A stretch of DNA of 64,000 bases from Streptococcus sp. D7B5 (GTDB lineage: Bacteria; Bacillota; Bacilli; Lactobacillales; Streptococcaceae): the NCBI RefSeq assembly GCF_029691405.1, contig NZ_CP121467.1, positions 1,906,733 through 1,970,732 of the forward strand, written 5' to 3'. Below the pieces are notes generated by a model. That model saw only the letters and a list, made by a program, of their open reading frames with translations. It had not been told where the DNA came from and did not search any database. Shown in pieces: positions 53,543-63,600 of this stretch; position 1 is the stretch's first letter; each line of letters begins with the position of its first letter. The position numbers were made by a program, and so were the translations under genes.

Positions 53543-54475
53543 TTATTTTGACAAACCTTCAGCAATCTTGTCAAGGTTGTATTTCATCATGTTGTAGTAG
53601 CTGTCACCTTCTTTACCTTCTTCAGCGATTGAGTCAGTAAAGATTTGTGCGTAAATTGGGATATTTGTGTCTTGTGAAACAGTCTTCATTGGACGGTCAT
53701 CGACACTTGATTCAACAAAGAGTGATGGAACTTTTGTTTGGCGAAGTTTTTCAACCAAGGTCTTGATTTGTTCAGGTGTTCCTTCTTCTTCTGTGTTGAT
53801 TTCCCAGATGTAGGCACTTGGAACTTCGTAAGCTTTAGAGAAGTATTTGAAGCATCCTTCGCTGGTTACAATGAGTTTTTTCTCAGCAGGGATATTGTTA
53901 AATTTCTCTTTAGCTTCCTTGTCCAGTTTGTCTAGCTTTTCAGTATAGTCTTTGAGATTTTTTTCGTAGAATTCCTTGTTGCTAGGGTCTTTTGCAATCA
54001 ACTGTTTAGCGATATTTTTAGCATAAATTATCCCATTTTCAAGGTTGAGCCAAGCGTGTGGGTCTTCTTTGCCTTTCTCGTTTTGACCTTCAAGGTAGAT
54101 GATATCTACGCCGTCACTAACTGCATAGTAGTCTTTGTTTTCAGTTTTCTTGGCATTTTCGACCAATTTGGTAAACCAAGCATTGCCACCTGTTTCAAGG
54201 TTGATACCGTTATAGAAAATGAGGTCAGCCTCAGAAGTTTTCTTTACGTCTTCAGGAAGTGGTTCGTACTCGTGTGGGTCTTGACCAACAGGAACGATAC
54301 TATGAAGATCAATCTTGTCACCAGCGATATTTTTAGTAATATCAGCAATGATAGAGTTAGTCGCTACAACCTTTAGTTTTTGGTTTGTAGATGCTGTATC
54401 TTTTTTCCCACTAGCACAGGCAGCTAATCCAATGATAGAAAGAAAAAGAACGAGCAATGTACCTAATTTTTTCAT
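53543..54475 (-). CDS. psaA: Manganese ABC transporter lipoprotein
   Basis: Surface Mn-binding lipoprotein (LraI family). The 310-residue protein has a signal peptide with lipobox LAAC, Cys20. Metal ligands are visible as H68 in [11 protein letters not shown], His in DPHAWLN near 140, Glu in [12 protein letters not shown] near 206, and Asp in FTDSIAEEG near 281, matching the four PsaA ligands with a one-residue offset from pneumococcus. It is the last gene of the psaB-psaC-psaA run, 25 bases after psaC. Confidence 0.97.
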   Translation of the reverse strand: MKKLGTLLVLFLSIIGLAACASGKKDTASTNQKLKVVATNSIIADITKNIAGDKIDLHSIVPVGQDPHEYEPLPEDVKKTSEADLIFYNGINLETGGNAWFTKLVENAKKTENKDYYAVSDGVDIIYLEGQNEKGKEDPHAWLNLENGIIYAKNIAKQLIAKDPSNKEFYEKNLKDYTEKLDKLDKEAKEKFNNIPAEKKLIVTSEGCFKYFSKAYEVPSAYIWEINTEEEGTPEQIKTLVEKLRQTKVPSLFVESSVDDRPMKTVSQDTNIPIYAQIFTDSIAEEGKEGDSYYNMMKYNLDKIAEGLSK

Positions 54476-54500
54476 TAGATTCCTCCAGAAGGGTTTCCCC

Positions 54501-55349
54501 TTATTTATTGATTTTTTTATTTTTTAGTTTCAAGTATCGTTGCTTTGGAGAGATAAAGAAACTGATTAAAAAGAAGCTGGCAGATGTGAGCACGATGCTG
54601 GATCCTGCTGCGAGGTTGAAGCTATAGCCGATAAAGAGTCCCAAAACAGAAGCGGTTGCCCCTAGGGTTGATGAAAGAAAAATCATGCTCTTTAGGCTAT
54701 TAGCATAAAGGTAAGCCGTCGCAGCTGGGGTGATCAACATGGCCACGATAAGAATCGTTCCAACACTTTGCATGGCAGTGACTGACACAAGGGTCAAGAG
54801 TACCATGAGCAGATAGTGGTAGAAATTGACGGGCATTCCCATGGCTTTAGCCAGGAGTTCGTCAAAGGATGTAATCAATAGTTGTTTAAAGAAAATCCCG
54901 ATAATCAAGAGAATCAATGCCCCCACACCAATGGTGATCCACATGTCCGTATCTTGGACAGCGAGGATATTCCCAAAAAGGATATGGAAGAGGTCTGTCG
55001 AACTCTTGGCAACACTAATCAAGATGACACCTAAGGCTAAGAAAGATGAAAAGGTAATACCAATGGCAGTGTCACTCTTGATGATAGAGTTGCCCTTGAT
55101 GTAGGTAATGATGATGGAAGCCATCAAGCCAAAGATGATCGCTCCGATAAAGAAATCAATTCCCAAGATAAAGGAAAGGGCTACGCCGGGCAAAACTGCG
55201 TGAGAGATGGCATCCCCCATGAGAGACATTCCACGTAAGATGATAAAACATCCCACGGCTCCAGCAACCACCCCGATGACTATAGCTGTTATCAGGGCAT
55301 TTTGTAGGAAATGGAAATGTTGCAATCCATCGATAAATTCTACTATCAT
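54501..55349 (-). CDS. psaC: Manganese ABC transporter permease
   Basis: Integral membrane permease of the ABC-3 family for Mn import. The 282-residue protein has about eight hydrophobic segments, beginning [20 protein letters not shown] near 15-34, with the ABC-3 motif [16 protein letters not shown] near 40-55 and [20 protein letters not shown] near 193-212. It overlaps psaB by four bases, so ATPase and permease are coupled. The C-terminal tail is basic. Confidence 0.95.
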   Translation of the reverse strand: MIVEFIDGLQHFHFLQNALITAIVIGVVAGAVGCFIILRGMSLMGDAISHAVLPGVALSFILGIDFFIGAIIFGLMASIIITYIKGNSIIKSDTAIGITFSSFLALGVILISVAKSSTDLFHILFGNILAVQDTDMWITIGVGALILLIIGIFFKQLLITSFDELLAKAMGMPVNFYHYLLMVLLTLVSVTAMQSVGTILIVAMLITPAATAYLYANSLKSMIFLSSTLGATASVLGLFIGYSFNLAAGSSIVLTSASFFLISFFISPKQRYLKLKNKKINK

Positions 55350-56068
55350 AGGTCACCTCCATTAAAGAAGAGCTTACTACCATAAGCTTTTTTGAGATTG
55401 ACTTCGGTAAAGGTTTCTTCAGTTGAACCAATAGCAACCAATTCTCGATTGAGAAGCATAACTTGGTCGAAATAATGAGGGACTTTGCTGAGGTCATGAT
55501 GGACGATGAGAACTGTTTTACCAGCTTTTTTAAGGTCTCTCAGTGTATTCATGATAATCTCTTCACTGATCGAGTCAATCCCGACAAAAGGCTCATCTAA
55601 AAAGATGTAGTCAGCTTCCTGCACTAAGCAGCGGGCAATCAAAACACGTTGGAATTGTCCTCCAGAGAGCTGACTGATTTGGCGATCAGCATAGTCTGAG
55701 AGTCCAACGATTTCAAGTGCATCCGCCACTTTTTTCCAGTGGCTGGCCTTTAAAGTGTGGAAGAGCGGGATAGATGGATAGAGTCCCAGTGAGACACATT
55801 CCTTGACCTTGATAGGGAAATTGTAGTCGATATGGATTTTTTGCTCGACATAGGCAACTCGATGTAAAGATTTCTTGACTTCTTTGTCATCGAGAAAGGC
55901 CTGACCTTCGTGTGGGATAATTCCCAACATACTTTTTAATAAAGTTGATTTTCCAGCACCGTTTGGACCAATAATTCCGGTAATCGTTGGTCCTTGGAGC
56001 ACTAGTGAAATATCCTTTAGTGCCAACGTTTCTTTGTAGGAGACACTGAGGTTTTCGATACGTATCAT
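55346..56068 (-). CDS. psaB: Manganese ABC transporter ATPase
   Basis: ATP-binding subunit of the PsaABC Mn importer. The start is set at [15 protein letters not shown], after a TCCTCC-complement site (GGAGGA); the open frame upstream adds eleven codons without a ribosome-binding site. The 240-residue protein has Walker [10 protein letters not shown] (34-42), signature [14 protein letters not shown] near 134-147, Walker [10 protein letters not shown] near 157-165 and the H-loop HHD near 192. First gene of the operon, divergent from pepO. Confidence 0.95.
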   Translation of the reverse strand: MIRIENLSVSYKETLALKDISLVLQGPTITGIIGPNGAGKSTLLKSMLGIIPHEGQAFLDDKEVKKSLHRVAYVEQKIHIDYNFPIKVKECVSLGLYPSIPLFHTLKASHWKKVADALEIVGLSDYADRQISQLSGGQFQRVLIARCLVQEADYIFLDEPFVGIDSISEEIIMNTLRDLKKAGKTVLIVHHDLSKVPHYFDQVMLLNRELVAIGSTEETFTEVNLKKAYGSKLFFNGGDL

Positions 56069-56092
56069 ACAGTTATTTTCCTCCTGTCTTTT

Positions 56093-56130
56093 AATATACA
56101 TTAAAAAAAAAATTAAGTCAAGTTAATTTT
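56093..56130 (-). promoter_or_regulatory. psaB promoter with PsaR/SloR-type operator
   Basis: Minus-strand TTGACT (56121-56116) and TATATT (56098-56093), 17-bp spacing. The inverted repeat AAAATTAA-N6-TTAATTTT (56109-56130) covers the -35 and equals the SloR/PsaR recognition element I know (AATTAACTTGACTTAATT). Mn-loaded PsaR should block RNA polymerase here. Confidence 0.85.
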
Positions 56131-56185
56131 TAAAAAATTTAAAATAATAACTGAAAAATGAAGAAAAAAGAGAGACCATTTTTAA

Positions 56186-56214
56186 TTGCATTCCCCAGGG
56201 ATTTTTGCTAAGCT
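56186..56214 (+). promoter_or_regulatory. pepO promoter
   Basis: TTGCAT (56186-56191) and TAAGCT (56209-56214), 17-bp spacing; the -10 is weak. Confidence 0.45.
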
Positions 56215-56247
56215 AAGAATAAGTGAAAAAATGAAAGCGAGAACAAG

Positions 56248-58140
56248 ATGACACGTTATCAAGACGATTTTTATGATGCAATCAATGGAGAATGGGAAAA
56301 AACAGCTGTTATTCCAGCTGACAAATCTCGAACAGGTGGCTTTATTGACCTTGATGAGGAAATTGAAGAGTTAATGCTGGCAACTACGGACAAGTGGTTG
56401 GAAGGCGAAGATGTTCCAGAGGACGCTATCCTCGCAAATTTTGTTAAGTACCATCGTATGGTACGTGATTTTGATAAGAGGGATGCAGATGGAATCAAGC
56501 CTGTCCTTCCTCTGCTCAAGGAATACCAAGATTTGGAGAGCTTTGCAGATTTTACCAGCAAACTAGCAGCGTTTGAACTAGCAGGTAAACCAAACTTCCT
56601 TCCATTTGGAGTATCACCAGACTTTATGGATGCCAGAACCAATGTTCTCTGGGCAAGTGCACCAGGAACTATCTTGCCAGATACAACCTACTATGCTGAA
56701 GACCATCCTCAACGTGAGGAGCTCTTGACGCTTTGGAAGGAAAGTAGCGCAAATCTTCTCAAAGCCTATGATTTTTCAGATGAGGAAATCGAAGACTTAC
56801 TAGAGAAGAGATTGGAATTGGACCGTCGTATCGCAGCAGTGGTTCTTTCAAACGAAGAAAGTTCAGAATATGCCAAACTCTACCATCCATACGCTTATGA
56901 AGATTTCAAGAAATTTGCCCCTGCCCTACCTTTGGATGATTTCTTCCAAGCAGTTCTTGGACAAACTCCAGATAAGGTTATCGTAGATGAGGAACGTTTC
57001 TGGCAAGCAGCAGACCAATTTTATAGTGAAGAAGCGTGGCCTTTGCTTAAGGCAACCTTGATTTTGGCTGTGGTCAATCTTTCAACCAGCTATCTCACAG
57101 ACGAGATTCGTGTCCTATCAGGTGCCTATGGACGTGCCCTTTCAGGTGTTCCAGAAGCTCAGGACAAGGTCAAGGCAGCCTATCACTTGGCCCAAGGTCC
57201 CTTTAAGCAAGCCCTTGGTCTCTGGTATGCGCATGAAAAATTCTCCCCAGAAGCTAAGGCAGACGTAGAGAGAAAAGTGGCGACTATGATCGACGTTTAT
57301 AAGGAACGTTTGGCTAAGAACAACTGGCTCACGCCTGAAACGCGAGACAAGGCCATTGTCAAACTCAATGTCATCAAGCCTTATATCGGTTATCCAGAGG
57401 AATTGCCAGAACGCTACAAGGACAAGGTAGTGGACGAAACTGCTAGTCTCTTTGAGAATGCCCTAGCCTTTGCGCGTGTGGAAATCAAGCACAGCTGGAG
57501 CAAGTGGAACCAACCGGTTGACTACAAGGAATGGGGCATGCCTGCTCATATGGTTAATGCCTACTACAATCCTCAGAAGAACTTGATTGTTTTCCCAGCT
57601 GCTATTTTACAGGCTCCATTCTATGACTTGCATCAGTCATCTTCTGCCAACTATGGTGGTATTGGTGCGGTTATTGCCCATGAAATTTCTCACGCCTTTG
57701 ATACTAATGGAGCTTCCTTTGATGAAAATGGAAGTCTCAAGGATTGGTGGACAGAGAGCGATTATGCAGCTTTTAAAGAAAAAACACAGAAGGTTATCGA
57801 CCAGTTTGATGGGCAAGAATCTTACGGTGCAAGAATCAACGGAAAACTAACCGTGTCTGAAAACGTTGCCGACCTTGGAGGAATCGCCGCTGCCCTTGAA
57901 GCAGCTAAGATAGAACCAGACTTCTCTGCTGAAGAATTCTTCCACAACTTTGCTCGTATCTGGCGCATGAAAGGCCGTCCTGAGTTGATGAAACTCATGG
58001 CCAGTGTCGATGTGCACGCGCCTGCCAAACTCCGTGTTAATGTCCAAGTACCAAACTTCGATGACTTCTTTACAACATACGATGTCAAAGAAGGCGATGG
58101 TATGTGGCGTTCACCAGAGGATCGTGTGATTATTTGGTAA
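56248..58140 (+). CDS. pepO: Endopeptidase O (M13 family)
   Basis: Neprilysin-like zinc metallopeptidase. The 630-residue protein has the zinc motif HEISH at 478-482 (VIAHEISHAFDTNGA) and the third ligand E538 in ENVADLGG; NAYYNPQKNLIVFPAAILQ near 435-453 and the C-terminal VDVHAPAKLRVN segment are typical M13 features. There is no classical signal peptide, yet pneumococcal PepO is found on the surface. Divergent from psaB, as in pneumococcus. Confidence 0.96.
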   Translation: MTRYQDDFYDAINGEWEKTAVIPADKSRTGGFIDLDEEIEELMLATTDKWLEGEDVPEDAILANFVKYHRMVRDFDKRDADGIKPVLPLLKEYQDLESFADFTSKLAAFELAGKPNFLPFGVSPDFMDARTNVLWASAPGTILPDTTYYAEDHPQREELLTLWKESSANLLKAYDFSDEEIEDLLEKRLELDRRIAAVVLSNEESSEYAKLYHPYAYEDFKKFAPALPLDDFFQAVLGQTPDKVIVDEERFWQAADQFYSEEAWPLLKATLILAVVNLSTSYLTDEIRVLSGAYGRALSGVPEAQDKVKAAYHLAQGPFKQALGLWYAHEKFSPEAKADVERKVATMIDVYKERLAKNNWLTPETRDKAIVKLNVIKPYIGYPEELPERYKDKVVDETASLFENALAFARVEIKHSWSKWNQPVDYKEWGMPAHMVNAYYNPQKNLIVFPAAILQAPFYDLHQSSSANYGGIGAVIAHEISHAFDTNGASFDENGSLKDWWTESDYAAFKEKTQKVIDQFDGQESYGARINGKLTVSENVADLGGIAAALEAAKIEPDFSAEEFFHNFARIWRMKGRPELMKLMASVDVHAPAKLRVNVQVPNFDDFFTTYDVKEGDGMWRSPEDRVIIW

Positions 58141-58143
58141 GAC

Positions 58144-58173
58144 AAAAACCAAGGAATTTTTCCTTGGTTTTTT
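58144..58173. terminator. Bidirectional terminator between pepO and the MBL gene
   Basis: AAACCAAGGAA/TTCCTTGGTTT perfect 11-bp stem with a three-base loop and A/T runs on both sides, between convergent genes. Confidence 0.85.
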
Positions 58174-58178
58174 GTTTG

Positions 58179-58808
58179 CTAGAAAAAGGGATTAAAGGTC
58201 TTCTCGTGAGCGATAGTCGTAGCTGGACCATGCCCAGGATAGACATCGTAGTTAGGAAGAGTAAAGAGTTGCGTCTGAATGCTATGAAGGAGTTGTTCCG
58301 TGCTACCTGTAGGAAGGTCTGTTCGTCCGATGGTTTCTCGGAATAGAGCATCTCCGGTCAAGACTAGATGAGCATCAGGAAAGACGAGGGAAACGCCGCC
58401 GATAGAGTGGCCTGGAGTAGGAAGTACAGTAAAGCGGAAGTCCTCGATTTGGTATTCTTGATGAAAGACAAAGGTGTGTTCTGCAGGTTTTGCGACCACA
58501 TCTGCCATATCATCGTGACGAGGGAGACCAGAGAGATTATCGACTGGAGTATAAAGCCAGCTAGCTTCGCTCTCTGCTACATAAACTGGGGGATTTCCAA
58601 AAGTCTCGCGAACCAAGTCTAGACTCATAATATGGTCGTAGTGGGTGTGGGTCAGGAGAATCGCACAGACTGGTTTGTTGATTTTTTCGATAGTCTTGCG
58701 AATAGCTTCCCAATGGCTACCTGGGTCAACCACAATCAGGTGTTGGACTCCTTCCAGATAATAAGTGTTTTCATAAGCAACGGGATTCACGGTTTTATGG
58801 ATTTTCAT
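58179..58808 (-). CDS. Metallo-beta-lactamase-fold hydrolase (glyoxalase II-like)
   Basis: A 209-residue cytosolic MBL-fold hydrolase. The metal motif THTHYDH (53-59) is complete (H54, H56, D58, H59); further ligands are in LPTPGHSIGG near 130-139 and LTGDALFRETIGRTDLP near 149-165, with the final His in YPGHGPATT near 191-199. This layout fits hydroxyacylglutathione hydrolase-like or persulfide dioxygenase-like enzymes; the true substrate is not clear. Convergent with pepO. Confidence 0.85.
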   Translation of the reverse strand: MKIHKTVNPVAYENTYYLEGVQHLIVVDPGSHWEAIRKTIEKINKPVCAILLTHTHYDHIMSLDLVRETFGNPPVYVAESEASWLYTPVDNLSGLPRHDDMADVVAKPAEHTFVFHQEYQIEDFRFTVLPTPGHSIGGVSLVFPDAHLVLTGDALFRETIGRTDLPTGSTEQLLHSIQTQLFTLPNYDVYPGHGPATTIAHEKTFNPFF

Positions 58809-58841
58809 ACTGGCTCCAATCTCAAAGAATGTACTAAACTA

Positions 58842-58850
58842 AGTATAGCA
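58842..58850 (-). promoter_or_regulatory. Promoter of the MBL-fold gene (extended -10)
   Basis: Minus-strand TGCTATACT extended -10, about 34 bp before the start; CACTTT near -35. Confidence 0.5.
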
Positions 58851-58870
58851 CAGAAGAGGGAAATAAAGTG

Positions 58871-58902
58871 AAAAGAAAGTCCCTCTTTTGTGTTAGAGGG
58901 AC
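58871..58902 (-). terminator. Terminator after the NOX-like gene
   Basis: Minus-strand GTCCCTCT/AGAGGGAC perfect stem with an eight-base loop and TTTCTTTTC tail, eight bases past the stop. Confidence 0.75.
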
Positions 58903-58909
58903 AATGATC

Positions 58910-60103
58910 TTATTTAAACTTGAAACCTTCGTAAATGAGTTTTGCTTTGGGATTCTTTTTCTTGATTTGCTTGGCAAGGGCCTTCATCATAGGAAGAGGT
59001 CCACACATATAGACTGTAGTTTGGTCAGGGATTTCTTCTTGATCCAAAGTCAGGTAACCTTTTTCATTGCTATCGACTAGTTGCAGGTCAAAGTTAGCAT
59101 TTTGACGGGCATAGTCTCGAAGTAGATCTAGGTAGACAGCATTTTCCTCTCCACGGAAACTATAGTAGAAGCGGACGTTCCTGTCTAGGATAGGATGCTC
59201 TCGGATATAAGAGATGAAAGGTGTCATTCCAATTCCACCTGCGATCCAGATTTGCTGCTTTGGACCGTGTTCCATAGTCATATGCCCATAGGCACGATCA
59301 ACTGCAACCTTGCTACCAACTTGAAGATTGTCATAGATATTCTTGGTGTGGTCACCAGAGTTTTTTACCGTAAAATAAAGAGTTCGTCCTTGTCCTCCAG
59401 AGATGGAGAAAGGGTGTGGAGCAGTCTCAAAACCTTTTTGGAAAATTTTTAGAAAGGCAAATTGCCCATATTCGTAAGTGAAAGGATGACTGAGTTCTAT
59501 TTCAATTTCAGTCGTGTCGTGGTTGAGGCGTTTGATTCCTACGATTTTTCCAAGATAGGTGAAACCGATCTTTTGATAAAGGAAAATAATATAAAAACCT
59601 GCAAGCAAGCCTAAAATAGCATAGATTCCAAAGATAAGACCTAGGAAACTAAAGGAGAGGAGGCGATTTCCCATGATCATCAAAACATGAAAGAGGCCAA
59701 AGATATAAGCTAGATAAACCAATCGATGAATCCATCTCCATGCTTCATACTGGATGTATTGTCCCAGATAGGCAACCAGAACGATGCTGATAAAGATATA
59801 GATAGCGATATTTCCAAACTGGGCGGCCAAATGCGAACCCCAGAGACCTCCCATGCTAAAGTTGTGTAGGGTTAGTAGGAGAATGGATAGAAAAGCAGTG
59901 AATTTATGAGCTAGATACATCTTTTCAAGTCCGTTAAACCAAGCTTCAAGCAGGGGTAAACGGCTAGCTAGTATAAAAGTAAGTGAAAGAGTAGTGAGAG
60001 CTAAACCAGGGATTAGAAACTGACTAACACCTGAACTGAGCCAAGCTAGGATAGTCAGAAACATACTAAGCCCGATTAATAAAATACCTTTTAATGATTT
60101 CAT
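58910..60103 (-). CDS. NADPH oxidase-like flavocytochrome (SpNOX type)
   Basis: Bacterial homologue of NOX enzymes that passes electrons from NAD(P)H through FAD and two hemes across the membrane to oxygen. Start MKSLKGILLIGLS is set by AAAGGAC. The 397-residue protein has about six membrane helices (1-200) with paired heme histidines H66/H80 and H126/H139, spaced 14 and 13 residues as in NOX proteins. Then come FAD motif HPFSISGG near 233-240, pyridine-nucleotide motif GGIGMTPFISYI near 291-302 and CGPLPMM near 367-373. It matches the S. pneumoniae NOX in layout. Confidence 0.9.
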   Translation of the reverse strand: MKSLKGILLIGLSMFLTILAWLSSGVSQFLIPGLALTTLSLTFILASRLPLLEAWFNGLEKMYLAHKFTAFLSILLLTLHNFSMGGLWGSHLAAQFGNIAIYIFISIVLVAYLGQYIQYEAWRWIHRLVYLAYIFGLFHVLMIMGNRLLSFSFLGLIFGIYAILGLLAGFYIIFLYQKIGFTYLGKIVGIKRLNHDTTEIEIELSHPFTYEYGQFAFLKIFQKGFETAPHPFSISGGQGRTLYFTVKNSGDHTKNIYDNLQVGSKVAVDRAYGHMTMEHGPKQQIWIAGGIGMTPFISYIREHPILDRNVRFYYSFRGEENAVYLDLLRDYARQNANFDLQLVDSNEKGYLTLDQEEIPDQTTVYMCGPLPMMKALAKQIKKKNPKAKLIYEGFKFK

Positions 60104-60490
60104 AGTTGAAGTCCTTTCACGGATTATCTTATGATAGATGTAATAAGATTTGTTACATTTTAACAAAAAATGAATCTGTAGTCAAGGTTTAGAGTCTCGG
60201 CCTCTAAGTCAAATTTTCATGATAATCTATAAATAACGGCTAAGAAATATACTGTTAGATTTGTGCACTTCTTATAGAAAATTTTTTGTTATAACAATGT
60301 AAGGGTGGGAAAAATTCAACTTCTACAAAACCCTAAAAAATAAATTGATACATAAAAGTGTATTTTATTTAATTATAAGATAAATAATATCTGAAATTTA
60401 CATGGTGTAAACCTATGTGAATATTGGCATTTTAAAGTATTTGATGTTAAATTATTTTTGTATTTTTCTCAAATAAATTTATTAAAAATG
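60104..60490. other. AT-rich non-coding region upstream of the adhesin
   Basis: No ORF, RNA gene or known repeat recognised in about 390 bp. Near 60140-60180 lie overlapping inverted repeats such as TGTTACATTTTAACA, possibly an operator for the NOX-like gene. The rest is low-complexity AT-rich sequence. Confidence 0.4.
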
Positions 60491-60519
60491 TTGAAAAAGA
60501 GAATAGAAAATGTTAGTAT
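60491..60519 (+). promoter_or_regulatory. Promoter of the adhesin gene
   Basis: TTGAAA (60491-60496) and TAGTAT (60514-60519), 17-bp spacing, with an extended TG (TGTTAGTAT). It would give a leader of about 135 bases. A nearer TATAAT at 60630-60635 lacks a -35. Confidence 0.6.
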
Positions 60520-60660
60520 GAATATGCATATTGAATACAAGGATATAATCCTTTTAGAATAATGAAATTTAAAGACCATCTTTTGAGTAGGGAAGAAATT
60601 TCGTTTTTTTTTCTATATTTCAATATCGATATAATAAAAATAGGAAGGTTGTGTATCTTA

Positions 60661-63600
60661 TGAAGAGTAAGCAACAGGTTTTTAGGACGGAGAAATACAT
60701 TCGATATGGGATTCGAAAGTATAGTTTTGGAGCGGCATCAGTAGCAATTTCAGCAGGTTTGATGTTTTTAGGCAATGGAGCAGTATCAGCGATGGAACTT
60801 CAAGGAGCAGATACTACGCTTGTTTCAACATCGACATTGAATGCGGAATCTTCTACGGAAACAGAAAAACCAGAAACTTCGATAAAAAAAGAAAAAGAAG
60901 TTGTCCTTAAGACGGTTGATAAAACGGATTTAGTTAAAAAAATTACAGAACTTGAAGAGAAAGTAAAAACAGCAAAGAATATAGATGACTTGGTACTAAC
61001 ATCTGCTAAAGAACAATTAGATTCTGCGAAATCTGTCATCTCAAAAGAGATAGTTGAGCAAGAGGAAGTGGATACTGAACTTGCTAAGATTAAGGATTTA
61101 ATTACGGTATTTGCTGAGTCTGTCGAAGTTGGGAAAATAACGGAATCTACAGAAAAAGCAGAAAAAGTAGAAGAAATAAAAGAAACTGTCGAACCAGTCC
61201 AAGAAGGTAAAAAAGTTTTAGAACAAGTTACCTCTGAAGCTGAGGTAACCAATGTTTTAGCAACTGAAGCAGTCCGGAAAAATAAGCTTGAGGCTGAAAA
61301 CAAAGCGGCAATTGAGGCGGCGATAGCTAATAATAAGGAAGTTATTGCGGAAGCTAAAAAAGTGTTAGCTACGGATAGCGTTACAGCTAAACAAGGCAAT
61401 GAACAATTGTCACGTTTGAACGAGTCAATTCTTGCAGTATATAATGAGCTAAAAAAAGCAGGAATCGGAAAAGATGGAAACTTTGGAGTCGCTTTGGCTG
61501 CTCAAGATTTCTATGCCGAAGAGGGTTCTAACACAACTCATGCATCGGAAACAAACGCTGCAAATCATACTGGTAAAGATACCTATACAATTCCAGTACA
61601 AGAAATTAAATTAATTACGGGTACTGATGCTACAGGTCTAGAGATTGAAGTCTATTCTAATCAGCGGGTTGGTAATGATACAAATGCTGGAAATGGGATG
61701 CATACAGAACAAGGTGGAAAAACTGGTCATAACAACAAAGGACGTGTAGACTATCCATTAACCCCTGATGCTGCTAAAAAGTTAGCTGAAGAAGCACCAC
61801 TTTGGAGAAATAAACTCCGTGCGGATGGGTCAAGAATTTTAAACGCTGCAACATCGATTTACTCTGCTAACGGTGGTTATGAATACCTAGCTACAGAAAT
61901 TTATGGCTATGGGTATGAACAAGGAGTTGACAGAGTTTATATTAAAGGTTTGAAAGATCGTATTGCAGTTACAGAAAAAGCCAAGCAAGCTGGTTGGAGT
62001 TTAACTTCTGTAACACCAACTAACCTTGTGCCGGGATTGACATACGATTCAGAAACAGACACAATTCAAGGAAAAGTTATAGCGGATATTGAAAATGGAG
62101 TTTATGATTTACGATTTAATATTACTGCGACCAATACAGATGGTCGAACGGTAACTTTCCAAATTCAGAATCTTCGTGCTGGCTGGGTCGGGTGGCAAGA
62201 TAGTACGCCTCCTAAAATAAAATCAGATTCTGAGCGTTATGATCGTATTGTTGGTGACGATGCTAATGTAAATATTCAATTCTATGATGAGTCAGGTGCA
62301 AGTGCAACACCAGCCAATAGTCGAGGAACTTATAACTATACGACGGTTGAAGGCAAAGTTGTAAGAGTACCTCAAAGATTCTCTAGAGCAGTGACAGGAA
62401 TTTCAGGATATAACACTATTAGTGAACAATTAGATGATTCTAAAGTATTAATTCCAGGAACTAAATATAGTGTTGCTAATAGTACTTCTGAAGAGCAAGC
62501 TGCTGATCAAACGAATATGGGGAAAGGAATCATTTCTGGAAAATTAACTGAAGCAGGAATTTACACAGTCTCCGTATTTGCAAAAGATTATGATAAGTTG
62601 GCTAATAATAATGTTTGGAACCAATCTGGACAAGAAGCGCATGCTACTGTAACATTAGTCGTGAAACCAAAGATTGAGGTTCAAAACGTTGAAACTTACT
62701 CAACAGTTGTACCAGTTAAAATTTCTAAAGGTGCATCAAGTGCTAAGGTAACAATGCCGGATGGTACTGTAACCAATCTAAAAGCAGTTAATGGCAAATG
62801 GCTCGTAGACAGTGGTTCAACCAACACAGCTGTTTCTGAAAATCAAGAATTAGGTATTGTAGATTCCGATACAGTCTTTAATATTCCTGTGACATCAGAG
62901 GCGACTGCCAAAGTTGGTGTGGACAATATTAGAGTAGAAGCATCTGCTGAAAATGTTAAGGGAACTTTCTTACGTGAACAAGTTGAATTAAATGGAACAG
63001 ATGGGCAAAAACACACTGCAGTTTTAAATAGTACATCTGGTCACTGGGAGCTTCCTGCTGACTATGCCGAAGTGAAAACAGCAAATGGAGATGGGACTAC
63101 AACTTGGACGAAACGCCAAGTATACACTGAAACGAAACTAGATGGCGGTATGAAATTCTTCATTTACGAATATACTCGTCAACTTGATAAAGATGGAAAT
63201 GTAACAAGTGTAACTACTCCTGATCGTCCAATGACGGAATATGTTTCTCAAAATACTAACCAAGCTGGCGATGGTATGTCAGTAACTATTACTTTTGACA
63301 AATATTCAAACACATGGACATCATCAGATGGAACAGAAGTTACTGCTAAAAAGTTGGGTGATGATTCATGGGAAGTTCATACTAAATCAGGTTTTGGTGG
63401 AATCATTAGAGGAACAATCGCAACTAACTCAGATGTTGCGACTGTTGTCAATACGAAACCAACTGCAAGCTCACAAGATTATACTTCTACTAAAGGAACT
63501 GCGGTAGATCTCCGTAATGAAGCAAAAGCTGCAGTGACAATCTCTGATGCAGAAGATACTAAGTACGGAAAAACAACTTACATTACTCGTATTACAGTAA

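Noticed and set aside
60800..61399. Ser-rich 199-residue ORF on the minus strand
   Set aside because: It is the antisense shadow of the Lys/Glu-rich part of the adhesin gene.
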